Of a stretch of DNA of 64,000 bases, positions 10,531 to 23,300 are shown piece by piece. Position numbers and translations under genes: made by a program. The stretch comes from Liolophura sinensis. Its lineage: Eukaryota; Mollusca; Polyplacophora; Chitonida; Chitonidae. Location: positions 66,934,984-66,998,983 of the forward strand of contig NC_088300.1 of assembly GCF_032854445.1 (NCBI RefSeq). Reading direction: 5' to 3'. The notes below the pieces were generated by a model. That model was not told where the DNA came from. It worked only from the letters and a program-made list of their open reading frames with translations, and searched no databases. Position 1 is the first letter of the stretch. Every line of letters begins with the position of its first letter.

Positions 10531-12004
10531 CGACAGACAAATGCACGATAAAAAAAGGGTCATGTATAGCTGGTTCAGCTAAGGCTCCGTGTCTATATAA
10601 CCGGCTGGATTCTACCCGCTTAAGCACTCCATCCATCAACACTGTGCCATCAGTAGGAGAGCTATACACTACTGTACAATACATGTGACGCGGAGCTGTC
10701 CATACATGTACCTCATATAATGCATGGTGCAAGAACCTTCAACGAACTTCAGTGCAGAGACGGCCACACGAGCGTCGGCGACAAAAGAGCGGAAAAAAAC
10801 GACAAATTTCTTGTCCAAGGCCAGGATTGAGTTTGTACTTTATGCTCGTTCTGGCGACTCATGTATATATAACTAAGATGTACAGCACAAGGAGAAAGCC
10901 AGAGAAGCAACGACAGTGTGATAGCTGGCAAATGGTGAAGTGCGGCCTCTTGTCAATTTACCTCAGTTAGGGTTTTATTCTAACTGTTCATGTAAATGCA
11001 TAAATTGTAGCAAATTACACGCATCGTGGCACCAAGCAGAAATAGTTAAAAAAGGGAAAAAAACAATGATGTTAATTACAATTAACCATAAACACCAACG
11101 CCTTAACCGATTGCACAAAGCCTTTTATGGCTTCAATCAGAAGTCAAAACCTCCTCACAACGCTTAGTGCTCGGTACTGGGAAATGAAATTTGTACACAT
11201 TTGTTGTCCGATCACATTTATCAGGTCGTTAATTTATATAGCCCCAAAATAACATTTTAAAATTCCACTTTGTTAGAAATGGCTTTGTGGAATTGGCCCA
11301 CAATGTTCTAGGGGAATGAGTGAAATGGTAAGGTATTCAAACTAATATGTAAGTTGTCGACAATACAATATGTATCTCAGTTGGGCTTTGATTGCACCGG
11401 TTCACATATCCAACCCGGCAATGTTGTTCAACACTCCCGGTTGAGCGCAATTAGACAAGCAGAGTGCAAAAGAGATTCTGGACACTCCCTCCATATTTAC
11501 TTCCAGTTTCTACATTGCACGCACGCACGCACACGCACACAGAATTTACTTTCATTCTGATGATTTTAATTTTATTACAACTGACTCATCCCCGCATAAC
11601 TTTCATATACACTGGTGTTAGGGGTGTACAAAACAAGGAATAGCTGATTTTATATATCCATGACAGAAACAATTTGCATTCTGGCAATTTTACATCATGA
11701 TCATACAGACTAAAGAAAGCAATCCTTTAAATCCACGAAAACCAACTAAATATTAATTCATTTAAATCTGTTGAACTAGACGAGCATATGATCATTTTAC
11801 AAATCATTTTAATCTCTGGCAAATGGTACGATCACCTTTGCACAACTTGTTTAATCAACCTGGCCTGTAATACAAATCCGACATAGCAAACTATACTGTA
11901 TAATGTTAACGTGTAATTGTAGATTTATCTCATTTCCTCTCAATTTCATCGAAAGCATTCATTCCACGATGAGGGGGGACATCCACTGATATCTATTATG
12001 ATAT
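10531..12004. other. Spacer with no recognised gene
   Basis: Reading frames are below 80 codons and without recognisable motifs. A short CGCA/CACA simple repeat lies at about 11519-11540. Nothing else was seen. Confidence 0.45.
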
Positions 12005-12190
12005 TTTATTTGTTTACTTGATTGGTGTTCTACGCCGTACCACAACAATATTTCACTTATAAGACCACGGCCAGCATTATGATGAGAAGAAACAGGGCAG
12101 AGACTCGGGGAAAGCCACGATCATCCGCAGACTGCTGAAAGACCTTCACAATGCGGCCGGAGAAGAAGTCTGCATGAATTCACAGCGATC
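12005..12190 (-). repeat. SINE family A, partial copy
   Basis: A minus-strand copy from 'ttgattggtgttctacgccg' through 'ggccagcattatgatgagaa' to 'gcatgaattcacagcgatc', where the head breaks off. Confidence 0.75.
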
Positions 12191-12676
12191 TCTTGATATT
12201 TAATTATGAATTTTATAGTATTTAACCAACACAATTTTTTAATACACAATGCAGTATGGCCTTAAAGTAAATCATGAACAAGGCATTCAGAGAATACCAG
12301 TAACTCGCCCGAGTAGTTCGTAAAACTGCATAAAGTTCAAGTCATGTGAGTAGTTCGAATACCAACCTCTAAACCGAAATAAAGTACAATGAACGACACT
12401 GTCATACAAAGATATTACTCTCTAATTATAAACTGCTAAGATTTTGCCATTAAATCAACGTCGGCCAAAATTATTATGGTCACAACTATTATTGTTTATC
12501 GTATGCGTAATGATTGAAGAGCAGTGAATTCGTATGTTATGGAGTTGTAAATCATTGCGGAGGCACGGGGGGTGGGGGTGGGGGGTGAGATACCTAAGGC
12601 TGGCTTGGCCATTTAGAGTCCTTTACAGTTCAGAAAGTTTGGAACAAAAAATAAAGTATGATCACTTTATTCTGTA

Positions 12677-15600
12677 TCAAGACGATTTCAACAGCTTCTC
12701 AAAGTCTGGTACACAGGTCACTTTGTGGTCTACCTGGCCTAAAACGGTCATGTGACCACCACCTTCTTGGCCTAGTTTCACAGACACGGCTTCCTGCAAT
12801 CAAAAGAAGGCGACAAAAACAACTTACAAAGATAGCTTCAGATCAAAATTGACCAGCACAATCTCAGTTTTATTATGAAAGTGAAAAAAACCCCAAAAAC
12901 TTAAGAGAGCATCAGCTAAAAGACTACCAAAACTATACAGAAACTACTTTTAGCTTTTTTCCCCCTTTTTTTAATTAATTATATAAATAGTCAAATAAAC
13001 AAATTCTATGGCGGGCTTAATGGACTATATTTGCAATGCTGGACAACAAGGATGTGAAACTGATTTTGTTATGTTGTTTGGCAGAAATTCGTGTAAAGGT
13101 ATACACATGAAGTTACATGTTCAATGCACATCAATGTACATGAGTGAGGTATTCCCATGTAAAACAGTGTTTGGTAAAAAGAAAAAAGGTTCAGTGACGT
13201 AATCGATAAGCAGTCCATAGAATCTACTTCAGAAATGAAAAATTTGACTTTTTTATCCAGTCCAAAAAATCTAAAACACCAAGTAAAGATATTTTGGATA
13301 TAGTTTTCAGTGGTCTTTCCACTCATGCTTACTTCATCTTTACGTTTTCTTTCACATAAAACAAAGGTATGTGATATTACTTTAAAATATGCTATGATAT
13401 CAAATTTCAAATCAAGTCCTATAGCCAATTTGTCAGATTTAAGTGAACAATCCCATGGAAGGACAGACAACCAAAGCACTCTTAAACAACAGAAACCTGT
13501 TTGTTCCAACACTGTTGGGTCTACATTATTTGAAAGAAGTTAACATGTTTTCATGTTAAAATATTTCAGACAATACGAGTACTTTTGCCTCAGCTTACCT
13601 GAAGAAAGGAGCATGTAGTTCCAGGTAAGACATCTAAAACTATGTTTCCCAAAATCAGTTGGGTTTTTCCAGATTTCCTTATCTGGATTTTCCCTATATG
13701 CCCTTCCGAGAAGTTCTTGAGTTTACAAGAATTTTTAGTTTTGTCAGACTTCTGAAAAAAAATTGATCAATACAGACAGCTTAATAATGCAAGTAACAAA
13801 CACCCCTTTTTATATCCACATGAAAATCTTCATTTTAGTTTGACTGTTTATAGTTTTCTTATTTTTGCTATTCAGACTAGGTCAAAGTCAAACTTTTATA
13901 ACAAAATGTTACATAATAACACAAGCACATGTATTTGTGAAAAGTCCTACCTCTTCCTCCTTCTGTGATGTAGACTGGCTCTGGGCTGCACCAGTTCTTA
14001 CTCCTGATCTCTCTTGTTTTTTACCACCAGAGGGAGCTTTTGTATCATCCACGCTTGATGGTGGCTCACCAGGAAGTACATCAGGGAGTTGAAAAAACAG
14101 CAACTCTCCTTTCTCTAAAAAACATAAGTAAAATCAAGAATAGTTAAAATAAAACATAAGTGATATATATTCACAAACATATTCAGTACAGTACAGAAAT
14201 GGAACCGTCTACCAGATACAACTTCATGATTTGCTGACATTTAAGAACTTAATTTGAACATAATGAACGGTTGCAGCAAATGATATTTTAATTATCTACT
14301 GGACTGTCATTTAATGCCATTAATTTTGCACTTCTATGATAGTGGCTGGTTTTGTGGAAGCAGGAAACCGGAGTGCTCTGGGTTTTGTGGGGGGGAAGAA
14401 ACCAGTGTGCTGTGGGTAAACCATCCACATTTTCACAAAGTACAGTCTACTTTCCCAAGACTTCTACGCCATACTGATAGATTTATTTATTTATTTGATT
14501 GGTGTTTTACATCGTACTCAAGAATATTTCACTTATGTGATGACGCGCAGCATTATGATGGGAGGAAAACGGGCAGAGCGCGGGGGAACCAAAAGGCCCC
14601 AGAAACAATGATAGACTTGCGAGTAAAGTTCCTTGTGTGCCAGCAGTTTTGGAATCCTGCACCTTGACACAGGGCCACATCCCATTACCAAAAAAGGAGG
14701 TAACATTGCGAAAAGAAATAATTTCTCCCAAATAAGTACAAATGAAATTACAGCTGAATGATGTATTGCATGAATGTCATGGGATTATTTTTAAACCAAT
14801 AAAAATCCATATGAGCATTAGCATATTTGTTCCCTCACCTGACTTTGCCACCTCTGTAAATATCTGTTTACAGGTCAGGTTAGGCTTCCTTTCCTTTTTT
14901 ACAACTGTCACAATAGAGTCAGACATATTCTCCCCAGGGATCAAGGCAGAAGGGAGACCGATTGATGGATCAGCCGTCGCATCTGGCATGTCAACATCTG
15001 GCTCCACTGGAAAGATCAAAGTATAAGACAAAACATGCACATGTAGATAATAGTGCATAATTACATGTTACAAAGCAATTTAAAAGGAGAAACAAAATGA
15101 TTGTAAGTATATTTTATATCACAGATGTACAAGAAAGAAACGAATCTGTATGCACAAAAAAGGTTTTTTTTCTTCTATTCCTTGCTTCCCTTCAATACAA
15201 GTAACAATAAGCCTGATAGGTCAATGCCAAGCTGCGAAGTTCAGGCCCTGCTGCCTGGTTTACTTATTTGATTAGTGTTTTATGCTGTACTCAAGAATAT
15301 TTTACTTAAACGATGGCAGTCAGCAGTATGGTAGGAGGAAACCCACAACCATCTGCAGGTTGCTTCCCACGTACAGCTGGAGAGGAAGTCAGCATTGGCT
15401 GGACTTGATCTCAACAGCGACTGCATGGGTGAGAGGCTCCTGGGGTCATTGCATTGCACTGGCACACTAGCCACCTCAGCCATGGAAGCCCCCTGAAGGG
15501 TTTATGCCAAACAGGAGTACTAGTGGGAACCTCCAGGTGTTTCTATAATTGTGCATGTATATGAATCTGGAATGGTGATGAAGTAATAACTTGTGCTGAT

Positions 15601-18600
15601 CATAATAAACAATATTCATAACCCAGAACAAACACATAGCAGTCTGAGAAGAAGTCATACTGTGAATAGACAAGAAATCAAGCTGTGAACAGACAAAAAA
15701 GAAATCAAGCTGTGAATAGACAGGCACTTGTCTGCCAAGAAATCATGCTGTGAACAGAGAGGCACTTGTCTGCCAAGAAATCATAAAGTGAACAGTCAGG
15801 CACTTGTCTTCCAACAAATCATGCTGTAAACAGACAGGCACTTGTCTGCCAAGAAATCATGTCATGAACAGACAGGCACTTGTCTGCCACAAAATCATGC
15901 TGTGAACAGACAGGCACTTGTCTGCCAAGAAATCATGCTGTGAACAGAGAGGCACTTGTCTGCCAAGAAATCATAAAGTGAACAGACAGGCACTTGTCTG
16001 CCAACAAATCATGCTGTAAACAGACAGGCACTTGTCTGCCAACAAATCATGTCATGAACAGACAGGCACTTGTCTGCCAACAAATAAGACTGTAAACAGA
16101 AAGGCACTTGTCTGCCAACAAATCATGCTGTAAACAGACAGGTACTTGTCTATAATGTGAACAGATTGAGGTGTGAATTGCCAGGCACTTGTTTGCCAAT
16201 AACTAAACAGGATATCTGATAGAACACACACACACACATACACAAAAGCAACATATAATAATGTGTAACACAGATATATGACCCTAGAACAAGGGATTGT
16301 GAAACTACATGTAGTTTCATATGATTTTCTATTCTACTGTCCTCATACCATTAGTGAGCATAGCAAGCAAATTAAACACATAACACTGGCTGTGTGACAT
16401 TTGCAACATTTACATAGCCAGAAACCCATGATAACAACCCCAGACAAACCTGTGAGGTCTACTCCACTTTGGCCAGCTAGAAAATGAAAGTTGAAATCAA
16501 CCCTAGTAATACAGTGCCATTGTACTTTAACACATTTTCTTCTACTGTTTATTTATTTATACATTTTTACATAAAATAACTAGTATTTTCACCTACAAAA
16601 GGTTTGCCAGCTTTATGGGCGGAGGAAACTGGAGTGCCTTAGATAAACCACTGACCTTCTACAGGAACCTGACAAACCTACTGACCTAAAGCTTTGAATG
16701 TACGAGCACTAACTGAACTCTATAAATGTGGTCTCACTGGTCAGACAATTAAGCCATGGCAGTCGCAAGAGCAACTGTATATGAGCCAACTACATGTACA
16801 TCCCTTGACTTTTAGAGAAAATGGCTGTCGTTAGCTTGTTCAACAGTACATATATTCCTGAACATGAGAATTAAACACAAAGATATTTTTCTTCATTCTT
16901 AAATCATGATCTTCATTCTTTAATCATTTAAATTTTCAAAATTAATAGTAGCCACGGAGCATTATTGGAATGTTCTGGGAAAAAAAAACCCATTCAGTTT
17001 CTGTTTATTTCATGTCATTAACATACCTTTTATTTCAAGTTTGGGTTTCAGTTTATCTTTCCTAATTTCCTCTTTAATGGAGACATGTGACAGTGGAAGG
17101 TATATTGGAGTTAAGCCAGAATCTTCTCCACCCACAGAATCATCTATAAACTAAAGAAACCATGAACAATGTTTACTACGAACACAACAATGACTTGTGT
17201 ACATTACAAAAGAAGCCAATATCTTTTTAAAATTATTATTCTGCAATTAAGATGAGAGTTTCAGTGGTAAATTTTAATACTGGATGAGAAATAGAACATA
17301 AACTACTTACATCATCTCTGAGGAGGTTATCAAGAACTCTCTTTGTGTCCTCAGATTTCTCCTTCTTGATGGTGCTGCGAGAAGTACCTGCTCCTCGTGA
17401 CCTTCGATCTCCATAATCTTCCGAGAATGATGAAGCTGGAAACAAGCAATGAGGTTGCAAACTTTCTGACGCTGATGATGATAAGCTTTGTATTGTTTTT
17501 TTTTTTTGGGTAAAAATCCAGAACCATAGTCTGTTAACGTGGATTGAAAACATTTATCTCCTTCATATTTCCTGAATACAAATTAATCTGCAAGCATTCT
17601 GCAATGACTCTAAAAATCTGTAACAGAATCTAAAAGTATCTCCAATTTTGACAAATATTGTGGTCCAATACCTAGTAAATCTACAGCATGATGAAAATTA
17701 CAGGAAACAGTTCTTACTGTGACGAATACGCCTCTCTGTCGGCCCTTGTTCAAAAATGGAATGTGATTGTAGAATGTTCTCATCTCTGCCCCGTCCTCTT
17801 CCCCTACCACGCCCACCTCTGCCCCTCTCTGGGCGTCCATTGCGACCCCGTCTACTACTGCTTCCTGGTGTGCCACTTGAGGACGCTTCTTCAGTTCTAT
17901 ACCATTAAGTAAACATATAGTCATTTTGTTTAAAATTCAATATTTTAACATACATGTACACCAACATTCATGCCATAGAAGGCATGTGTGTGCTACCATG
18001 CAGGGTAATTCGATAAATTTACCTCTAAATGGACACATGAAAGATGTGCACTGGTTTTGGTTGATGCTTGTTTGGTAATTTATTGTAACCCGCAAACTGG
18101 TCTTAAGGCTTTGCCATTTACAATAGAAATCAATTTGAACACTGTGCGTTATTTCCTGTACATATCTACTTTATAACAGAATACCAGGCATTTGCCTTTA
18201 ATACTAATCTAGGTCAATGTTCGTAAGTTTTTGTAATTCATAAATCGAACCTAGGATCAGTAATACATAGGCATCCAACAAAAATAACAAACATCAGCTG
18301 GGAAACTTACTGAGCCTTGCTTCTATCTTTTCGGACAGGAATGCTTGGAGTGAAAGATTTCTTTGGAACACCACCAAGAGTTAGATCCCTGGGACCTCTT
18401 AACGAGGGTAATCTGTTAAACGTAAATGTGACAGTAGTGAGTACTTATCTTGTTACAATACATCTGATAAACATCAATTTTCAAACTTCCATTGTTTTAT
18501 CATATCGGTATTACACCTTTACTGTTATGATACTGATTTACATTATCACCAAAAAAAAAAAATTGTATCTTTTTGTCATATATCTGTTTTTATTTCTAAG

Positions 18601-18866
18601 TGGAAAAAATTTGCCGTTTACATATCAGTAAATCTCGTAGTAAGTCGGGGTCGAACTCATGTATATGCTCTAACAGGGGCTCTAACAAAAGGACAAACCT
18701 AGTCTTTACTTTACAACTGTCTGTTCTAAGTAGTAACAACAAAATACCAATACTTTGAATGGCAAGTCGCAAGGTTGGCATATACAAACCTAGCGCTTTT
18801 TCCTGTTGGAGTGCCGCGCCTGCCAATCAACCCACGAGGTAGGTTCGGCGCATCGCCCGATGCCAT
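12677..18866 (-). CDS. POLR3D: RNA polymerase III subunit RPC4 (POLR3D), nine exons
   Basis: RPC4 forms with RPC5 (POLR3E) the TFIIF-like heterodimer of RNA polymerase III, which acts in initiation and termination at tRNA, 5S and SINE promoters. Coding exons (minus strand, high to low): 18866-18790, 18412-18311, 17896-17718, 17435-17311, 17150-17027, 15006-14839, 14114-13951, 13751-13599, 12793-12677. All junctions are GT-AG with consistent phases, giving 402 codons and a stop, close to the roughly 400 residues of animal RPC4. Recognisable parts: N-terminal RGLIGRRGTP; a KKSFTPSIPVRK segment; an RG-rich tract followed by QSHSIFEQGP (exon 3); acidic RDDFIDD (exons 4-5); FFQLPDVLPGEPP at about residue 265 (exon 7); and the conserved C-terminal domain (exons 8-9) with GKIQIRKSGK, GTTCSFLQE and HMTVLGQVDHK. 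An AATAAA lies only about 5 bases after the stop. It is head-to-head with the RDH13-like gene. UTRs were not determined. Confidence 0.95.
14340..14480 (-). repeat. SINE family B fragment
   Basis: It contains 'aaaccggagtgctctgggtt' and 'gtaaaccatccacattttca', the family B body. It is immediately followed by a truncated family A copy. Lies in intron 6 of the RPC4 gene. Confidence 0.5.
14480..14600 (-). repeat. SINE family A, tail half
   Basis: (TTTA)n, then 'ttgattggtgttttacatcg', 'cagcattatgatgggaggaa' and 'gcagagcgcgggggaacc', then it stops. Lies in intron 6 of the RPC4 gene. Confidence 0.75.
15262..15495 (-). repeat. SINE family A copy in an intron
   Basis: A minus-strand copy from 'ttgattagtgttttatgctg' to 'actagccacctcagccatgg', with a deletion in the CG-rich centre. 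Lies in intron 5 of the RPC4 gene, in the same orientation as the gene. Confidence 0.75.
15655..16200. repeat. 38-bp minisatellite
   Basis: About 14 units of 38 bp built on 'caggcacttgtctgccaaga' plus 'aatcatgctgtgaacaga'. Variant order repeats every 190 bp (five units): the block starting near 15733 recurs near 15923. Lies in intron 5 of the RPC4 gene. Confidence 0.9.
16540..16800 (-). repeat. SINE family B copy
   Basis: It contains 'gggcggaggaaactggagtg', 'gataaaccactgaccttct' and a head-like end 'ctggtcagacaattaagcc'. Lies in intron 5 of the RPC4 gene. Confidence 0.5.
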
Positions 18867-20339
18867 GCTGATGTAATGTACGTCACATTCGCTGTTGTGA
18901 AGTTCTCGTTGTTGTTGTTGCAACGTTAAAATTTATCCCAATACATTCTAGCCTTGTCATCAAAATTAAGTTATCTCATGGTCAGATATGCTTATGTTAC
19001 CATCGTAGAATACACTGAGATTGTTGAATCTCCCAACAAATTCACCACTTTCCTGCGAAAACAAGAATTCCTAAATTTTACTGAAAAGAACACGGTGACT
19101 TCGTTTACTCGCGACAACACGCACCTTGCGATCACTACAAATTGCAGCCCTCCATATGTTCGGAAACAAATTTCCAAGTAAATTGCTCTGGGGTTGTCCA
19201 AATAAACACCCCAAAACCGCACCAGATCTATGTAAAATATTCTTGAAAATAATATTAATTAACACAGATAAACTGTACAACGTGCATACATATATTGTAT
19301 TTTAACGCAACTAGCGCTGTTTTCCGTAGTGAATCAGAGTTGTCGTTTTCATGCAAAGCTTTGCTTGGCGACTTGGAGGACTCTATCCTGCTGCCCGACA
19401 ATGAGGATCTCTAGCAATCATATTTATCCAAATACCAGTGCAACAAAATATTGTGCATTCGCTGATTAGGTCCATTTGTTACTCTTTTAATTATAGTAAA
19501 TATATCATGAAATCAAAATTCTGACCTGTGGAAAACTTTAAAGTATCACCTTCCAGGAAACAGGGTAAAGCAATTAAAGTTGCCTAAAATTTAACAGATA
19601 CCGGTATATACGTGGATTGTTGTTCGTGACATCGTCACGCTAACAGAACATAGGCTGGTATGCGTATATCCATAGTACTCCAGCATGGCTGCCAAAAGTA
19701 GGCATGAAATTCATGTAAGGCGAAATCACGCTTGGAACTCTGACGAGTGAGTCTTGTCATTCTGAAAAGATTCACTTTTAGTCTGAGAAGTGGGATTTTG
19801 CATTACATGAACTGTAAGCCAAATGCTTTGTCATGCTGTTTACACAAACAATTTAAAAACCTGGGGAAATGTCCGGAACTACATGTTTTCTGGGTGTTGA
19901 AGGTGGGTGGAGGTATGTGGGGAGGGGGTTTGCAGAAGACATCGTCATGCATCCTTGTGGAACAATATGACTGTTAAAAGTATCGTAGGTCATGCAACCA
20001 GTCTGCTTGTGAATGCAGTCTGTCAGACTTTTAAAAGTTGATCGATTGCCAAAGATCAGTTTAAATAAATAAATAAATAAATAGATAAATATATGAATGA
20101 ATAATTAAAACCTTAACATGTACTGGTTGTTCGATCCATACACTATTCCGTCCTACAAGGCAGATTATTATAACATGGGTCAGGTCATGTAGCAAAAAAT
20201 AAATTTGTGAATGAAATATAATTTATGATTGTGTTTCTATAGGCCAACCATACACAATTTCAGTATCACCATGCAATCAAGCTTAGTCTGTTTCAGGTGC
20301 ATTCAGCCGGACAGCCAGACGTGTGAGCTATAAGAAAGA
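18867..20339. promoter_or_regulatory. Divergent promoter region, RPC4 / RDH13-like
   Basis: The 1.47 kb between the two start codons must hold the 5'UTRs and promoters of both divergent genes. I could not fix transcription starts. No convincing TATA box was placed, which would be usual for a housekeeping gene such as RPC4. An (AAAT)n tract lies at about 20062-20085. The 60-80 codon open frames here show no conserved feature. Confidence 0.5.
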
Positions 20340-23300
20340 ATGGGCTATCGGATGCCCAAATATGCTGTGCCCTGCAGCATAGCTGGTGTCCTGGTGGGTG
20401 GGTGTGTCCTCGTGAAGTAAGTTTATTTAAATCTCTATGTAAAGGCTACTCAAAAGGAATACATGAACCAGTGTTAAATATGTTAAGGGTGATCATCTTC
20501 AGTTTTAGTTTTTGTCATATCTGTGCAACAAGTGTTTCCTTAATTTACTTGAACATGTCTTATAAATGACTTATATTTTTAGTAACTCCCACCTCACCAA
20601 TGTAGGCAACTGGATATCTGAGCAGAGTCTGGGACAGACTACACCTCTCCCTGTACCAATCTTTCTGACATATGGGTCGAGTTTGGAAACACCCCACCTC
20701 TCAAACTGTACCCTATTTTCTGACATAAAATCAGAACAGAATTCAATTTTCTAATTTTTAAGCGATTATAGCATTATAAAGCCTGCAGTTTTAATTACAT
20801 GCATTCATACTAAAGCAAAAACAAAACATCTGAATAATAAATAAATGAAAAAGTAAGAAAATATGAATATTACAATATGAATATGTTTTGGTAAAGCCGA
20901 TAACATGGATTTATTACATGGGGGAGTAATCACTAGTTATGCTAGTCACACACATCCTTCTGTGGCTGACCTAATGCTTATTGTTGTAGAGATTACATGG
21001 GTGGTCAAATGTACAAATCTACAGAGCGGATTGTGGGGAAAACAGCTATTGTCACTGGTGCTAACACAGGAATAGGAAAAGAAACATGCAGAGAGTTAGC
21101 AAGGAGAGGTAACATTCTGCCAAATACATTTTGCTACTAGGCAGTTGTCATCATTATTTTTTGTGGATGTGATAATTCTATATACTGGTACAGTATGATT
21201 ATATTCAAAGGATAAAATCTCCTTAAGATTTCCCCTATATCACAGTGTGATGGGAAAGATGCTTCACCTGATGAACTGCATACCTTTCTTTGATGTTGAC
21301 AAAAGTTAGACTTTGAACTGGCAACCTGATGGCTACCTCACTGGCTGTTCAGTATTGCTTGGCCAAGGGGCTGGGTGTGGTTTTGGGTTTGATGTCTTTG
21401 ATGTGATTTTTCAGTGAGGCAGCATCTTAATTTAGACATATTCAGCCATAATCACTCATTCATGCATTCATTCAGTGAGACAAAGCAAAGAAATAAATTA
21501 AAAAAGAAAATGTAGGCTCTCTTAATTTTAATACTTGTCCCAAAAACTGACTGTCATCAAGTAACTGAAATCATGTTGAAAAACAACATTAAATCTGCAG
21601 CAAACAAACAAACAAATAAAACCCCTGCCTCAGGTCTGTATTACTCATCTGTAAATAACATAACTAAACATATGATAAAATGTAATAATGTCATGTTAAT
21701 GGCTCTTTGTTTTTCTGTGTACATGTATTAACTCCCAGGTGGCCGTGTGATTATGGCTTGTCGGGACCTGGAGAAGTGTGAGAAGGCTCGTGCGGAGATC
21801 GTGCTGGAGACAGCCAATAGGAACATTCAGTGTAGACACCTGAATCTAGCCTCGCTTGCATCCATCAGAACGTTTGCCAAAATAACGAATGAAAGTAAGC
21901 ATAAAAGTTGCCTGAGATGCTTGGTCTGATTTCTCAAAGCCATTTCTGACTTATGTTGAGATCTGGCAGAATTCATTGGTTCACTTGACCTCAGTGGCCC
22001 TGTGTTCAGAAGAAAATGCCTGCTTTACTGTAAGAGTTATCACCCCTTTATTGGTGGATCAATTCCCCTTTAATGTTATCTCTCAACAACTGTTAAATGT
22101 ACATGATTTACTTTCCTTAGATATGGATATGGTATGGGTGTGACATGGTTACAATCTGAATTTTGTAGAGGAGCCTCATGTTGACATACTGGTAAATAAT
22201 GCTGGAGTAATGAGATGCCCTAAACTACTGACAGAAGACGGATTTGAAATGCAGCTGGGTGTCAATCACTTGGGTAATCAAACACTGCCATCTGTAATCT
22301 GAAATACAGATGCTGACACAACTTGTGTGGTGATGAGGGGCTGTCACCCCCAATTCTTCTATTTTTGGGACAGATAGTAGTAGTGTTGAAATTAGAATAT
22401 TACATTTCTTTTATTACATTTATTACATTTCTTATTACATCTACCAGTCTTTTGGAAAAGTAAAAGTCTGAGTATGTTGTTTATTAGATGATCTAACAAG
22501 AAGAAAAAAACTCAATACTGGTAATCCTGCTACAGTTAGATATATATTGGCTAAAATGAGGAGACCAGGTTATTAAAAAATATTAGAAGAAATAAGGTAG
22601 CATCTGAAAACATTCCTATAAAAGAACTGTGTGCTGGTTACTATCTTTTATCTTGTAAAATGTTTACATGCTGGATGCTTATACTTGTGAATTTCAATGC
22701 AACTCATCTAGCTTGGCATGAATATAGAAGAAAGATCTCATGAAGATCACTAACAAAAGTCATCTTAGTGTCTGTATTTCTGATTATTCCACCAACTAGA
22801 ACAATGTTAGAAGTTCATTAAATCTGTTACCACTTAGAATTTGGTGTATCAGAATTATGGCAATTCCTTCTCTCTCACACTTTTTAGTATGTTCCACTTT
22901 TCTTTTTGAAGTTGTCATTCTTCATATTTGACTTGTAAGCATGCACTACAGTTCATGTATTCATGCCTGACACATTGATAAATTGGGGGGCCTCCGTGGC
23001 TTAGTTGGTTAGCAGGCTAGCGCAGCGTAATGACCCAGGAATCTCTCGCCAATGCGGTTGCTGTGAGTTCAAGTCCAGCTCATGCTGGCTTCCTCTCCGG
23101 CAGTGGGAAGGTCTGCTGCAACCTGCGGATGGTTGTGGGTTTCCCCAGACTCTGTCCAGTTTACACCCACCATAATGCTGGCCGCCACCGTATAAGTGAA
23201 ATATTCTTGAGTACGGCATAAATTACCAATAAATTAAATAAATAAATAAATTGATAAATTGGAGAAAATATATGAGCACATTATAACTTGTTTTGAAAAG

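Noticed and set aside
12658-12852. Plus-strand frames over 12534-12852
   Set aside because: They are antisense shadows of the last RPC4 exon, whose minus-strand frame matches the conserved C-terminal domain.
13069-13512. A 147-codon minus-strand frame
   Set aside because: It lies wholly inside intron 8 of the RPC4 gene, shows no domain, and low-complexity phenylalanine/serine content fits a chance frame.
15655-16200. CRISPR-like array
   Set aside because: The 38-bp units are contiguous with no unique spacers, and the genome is eukaryotic.
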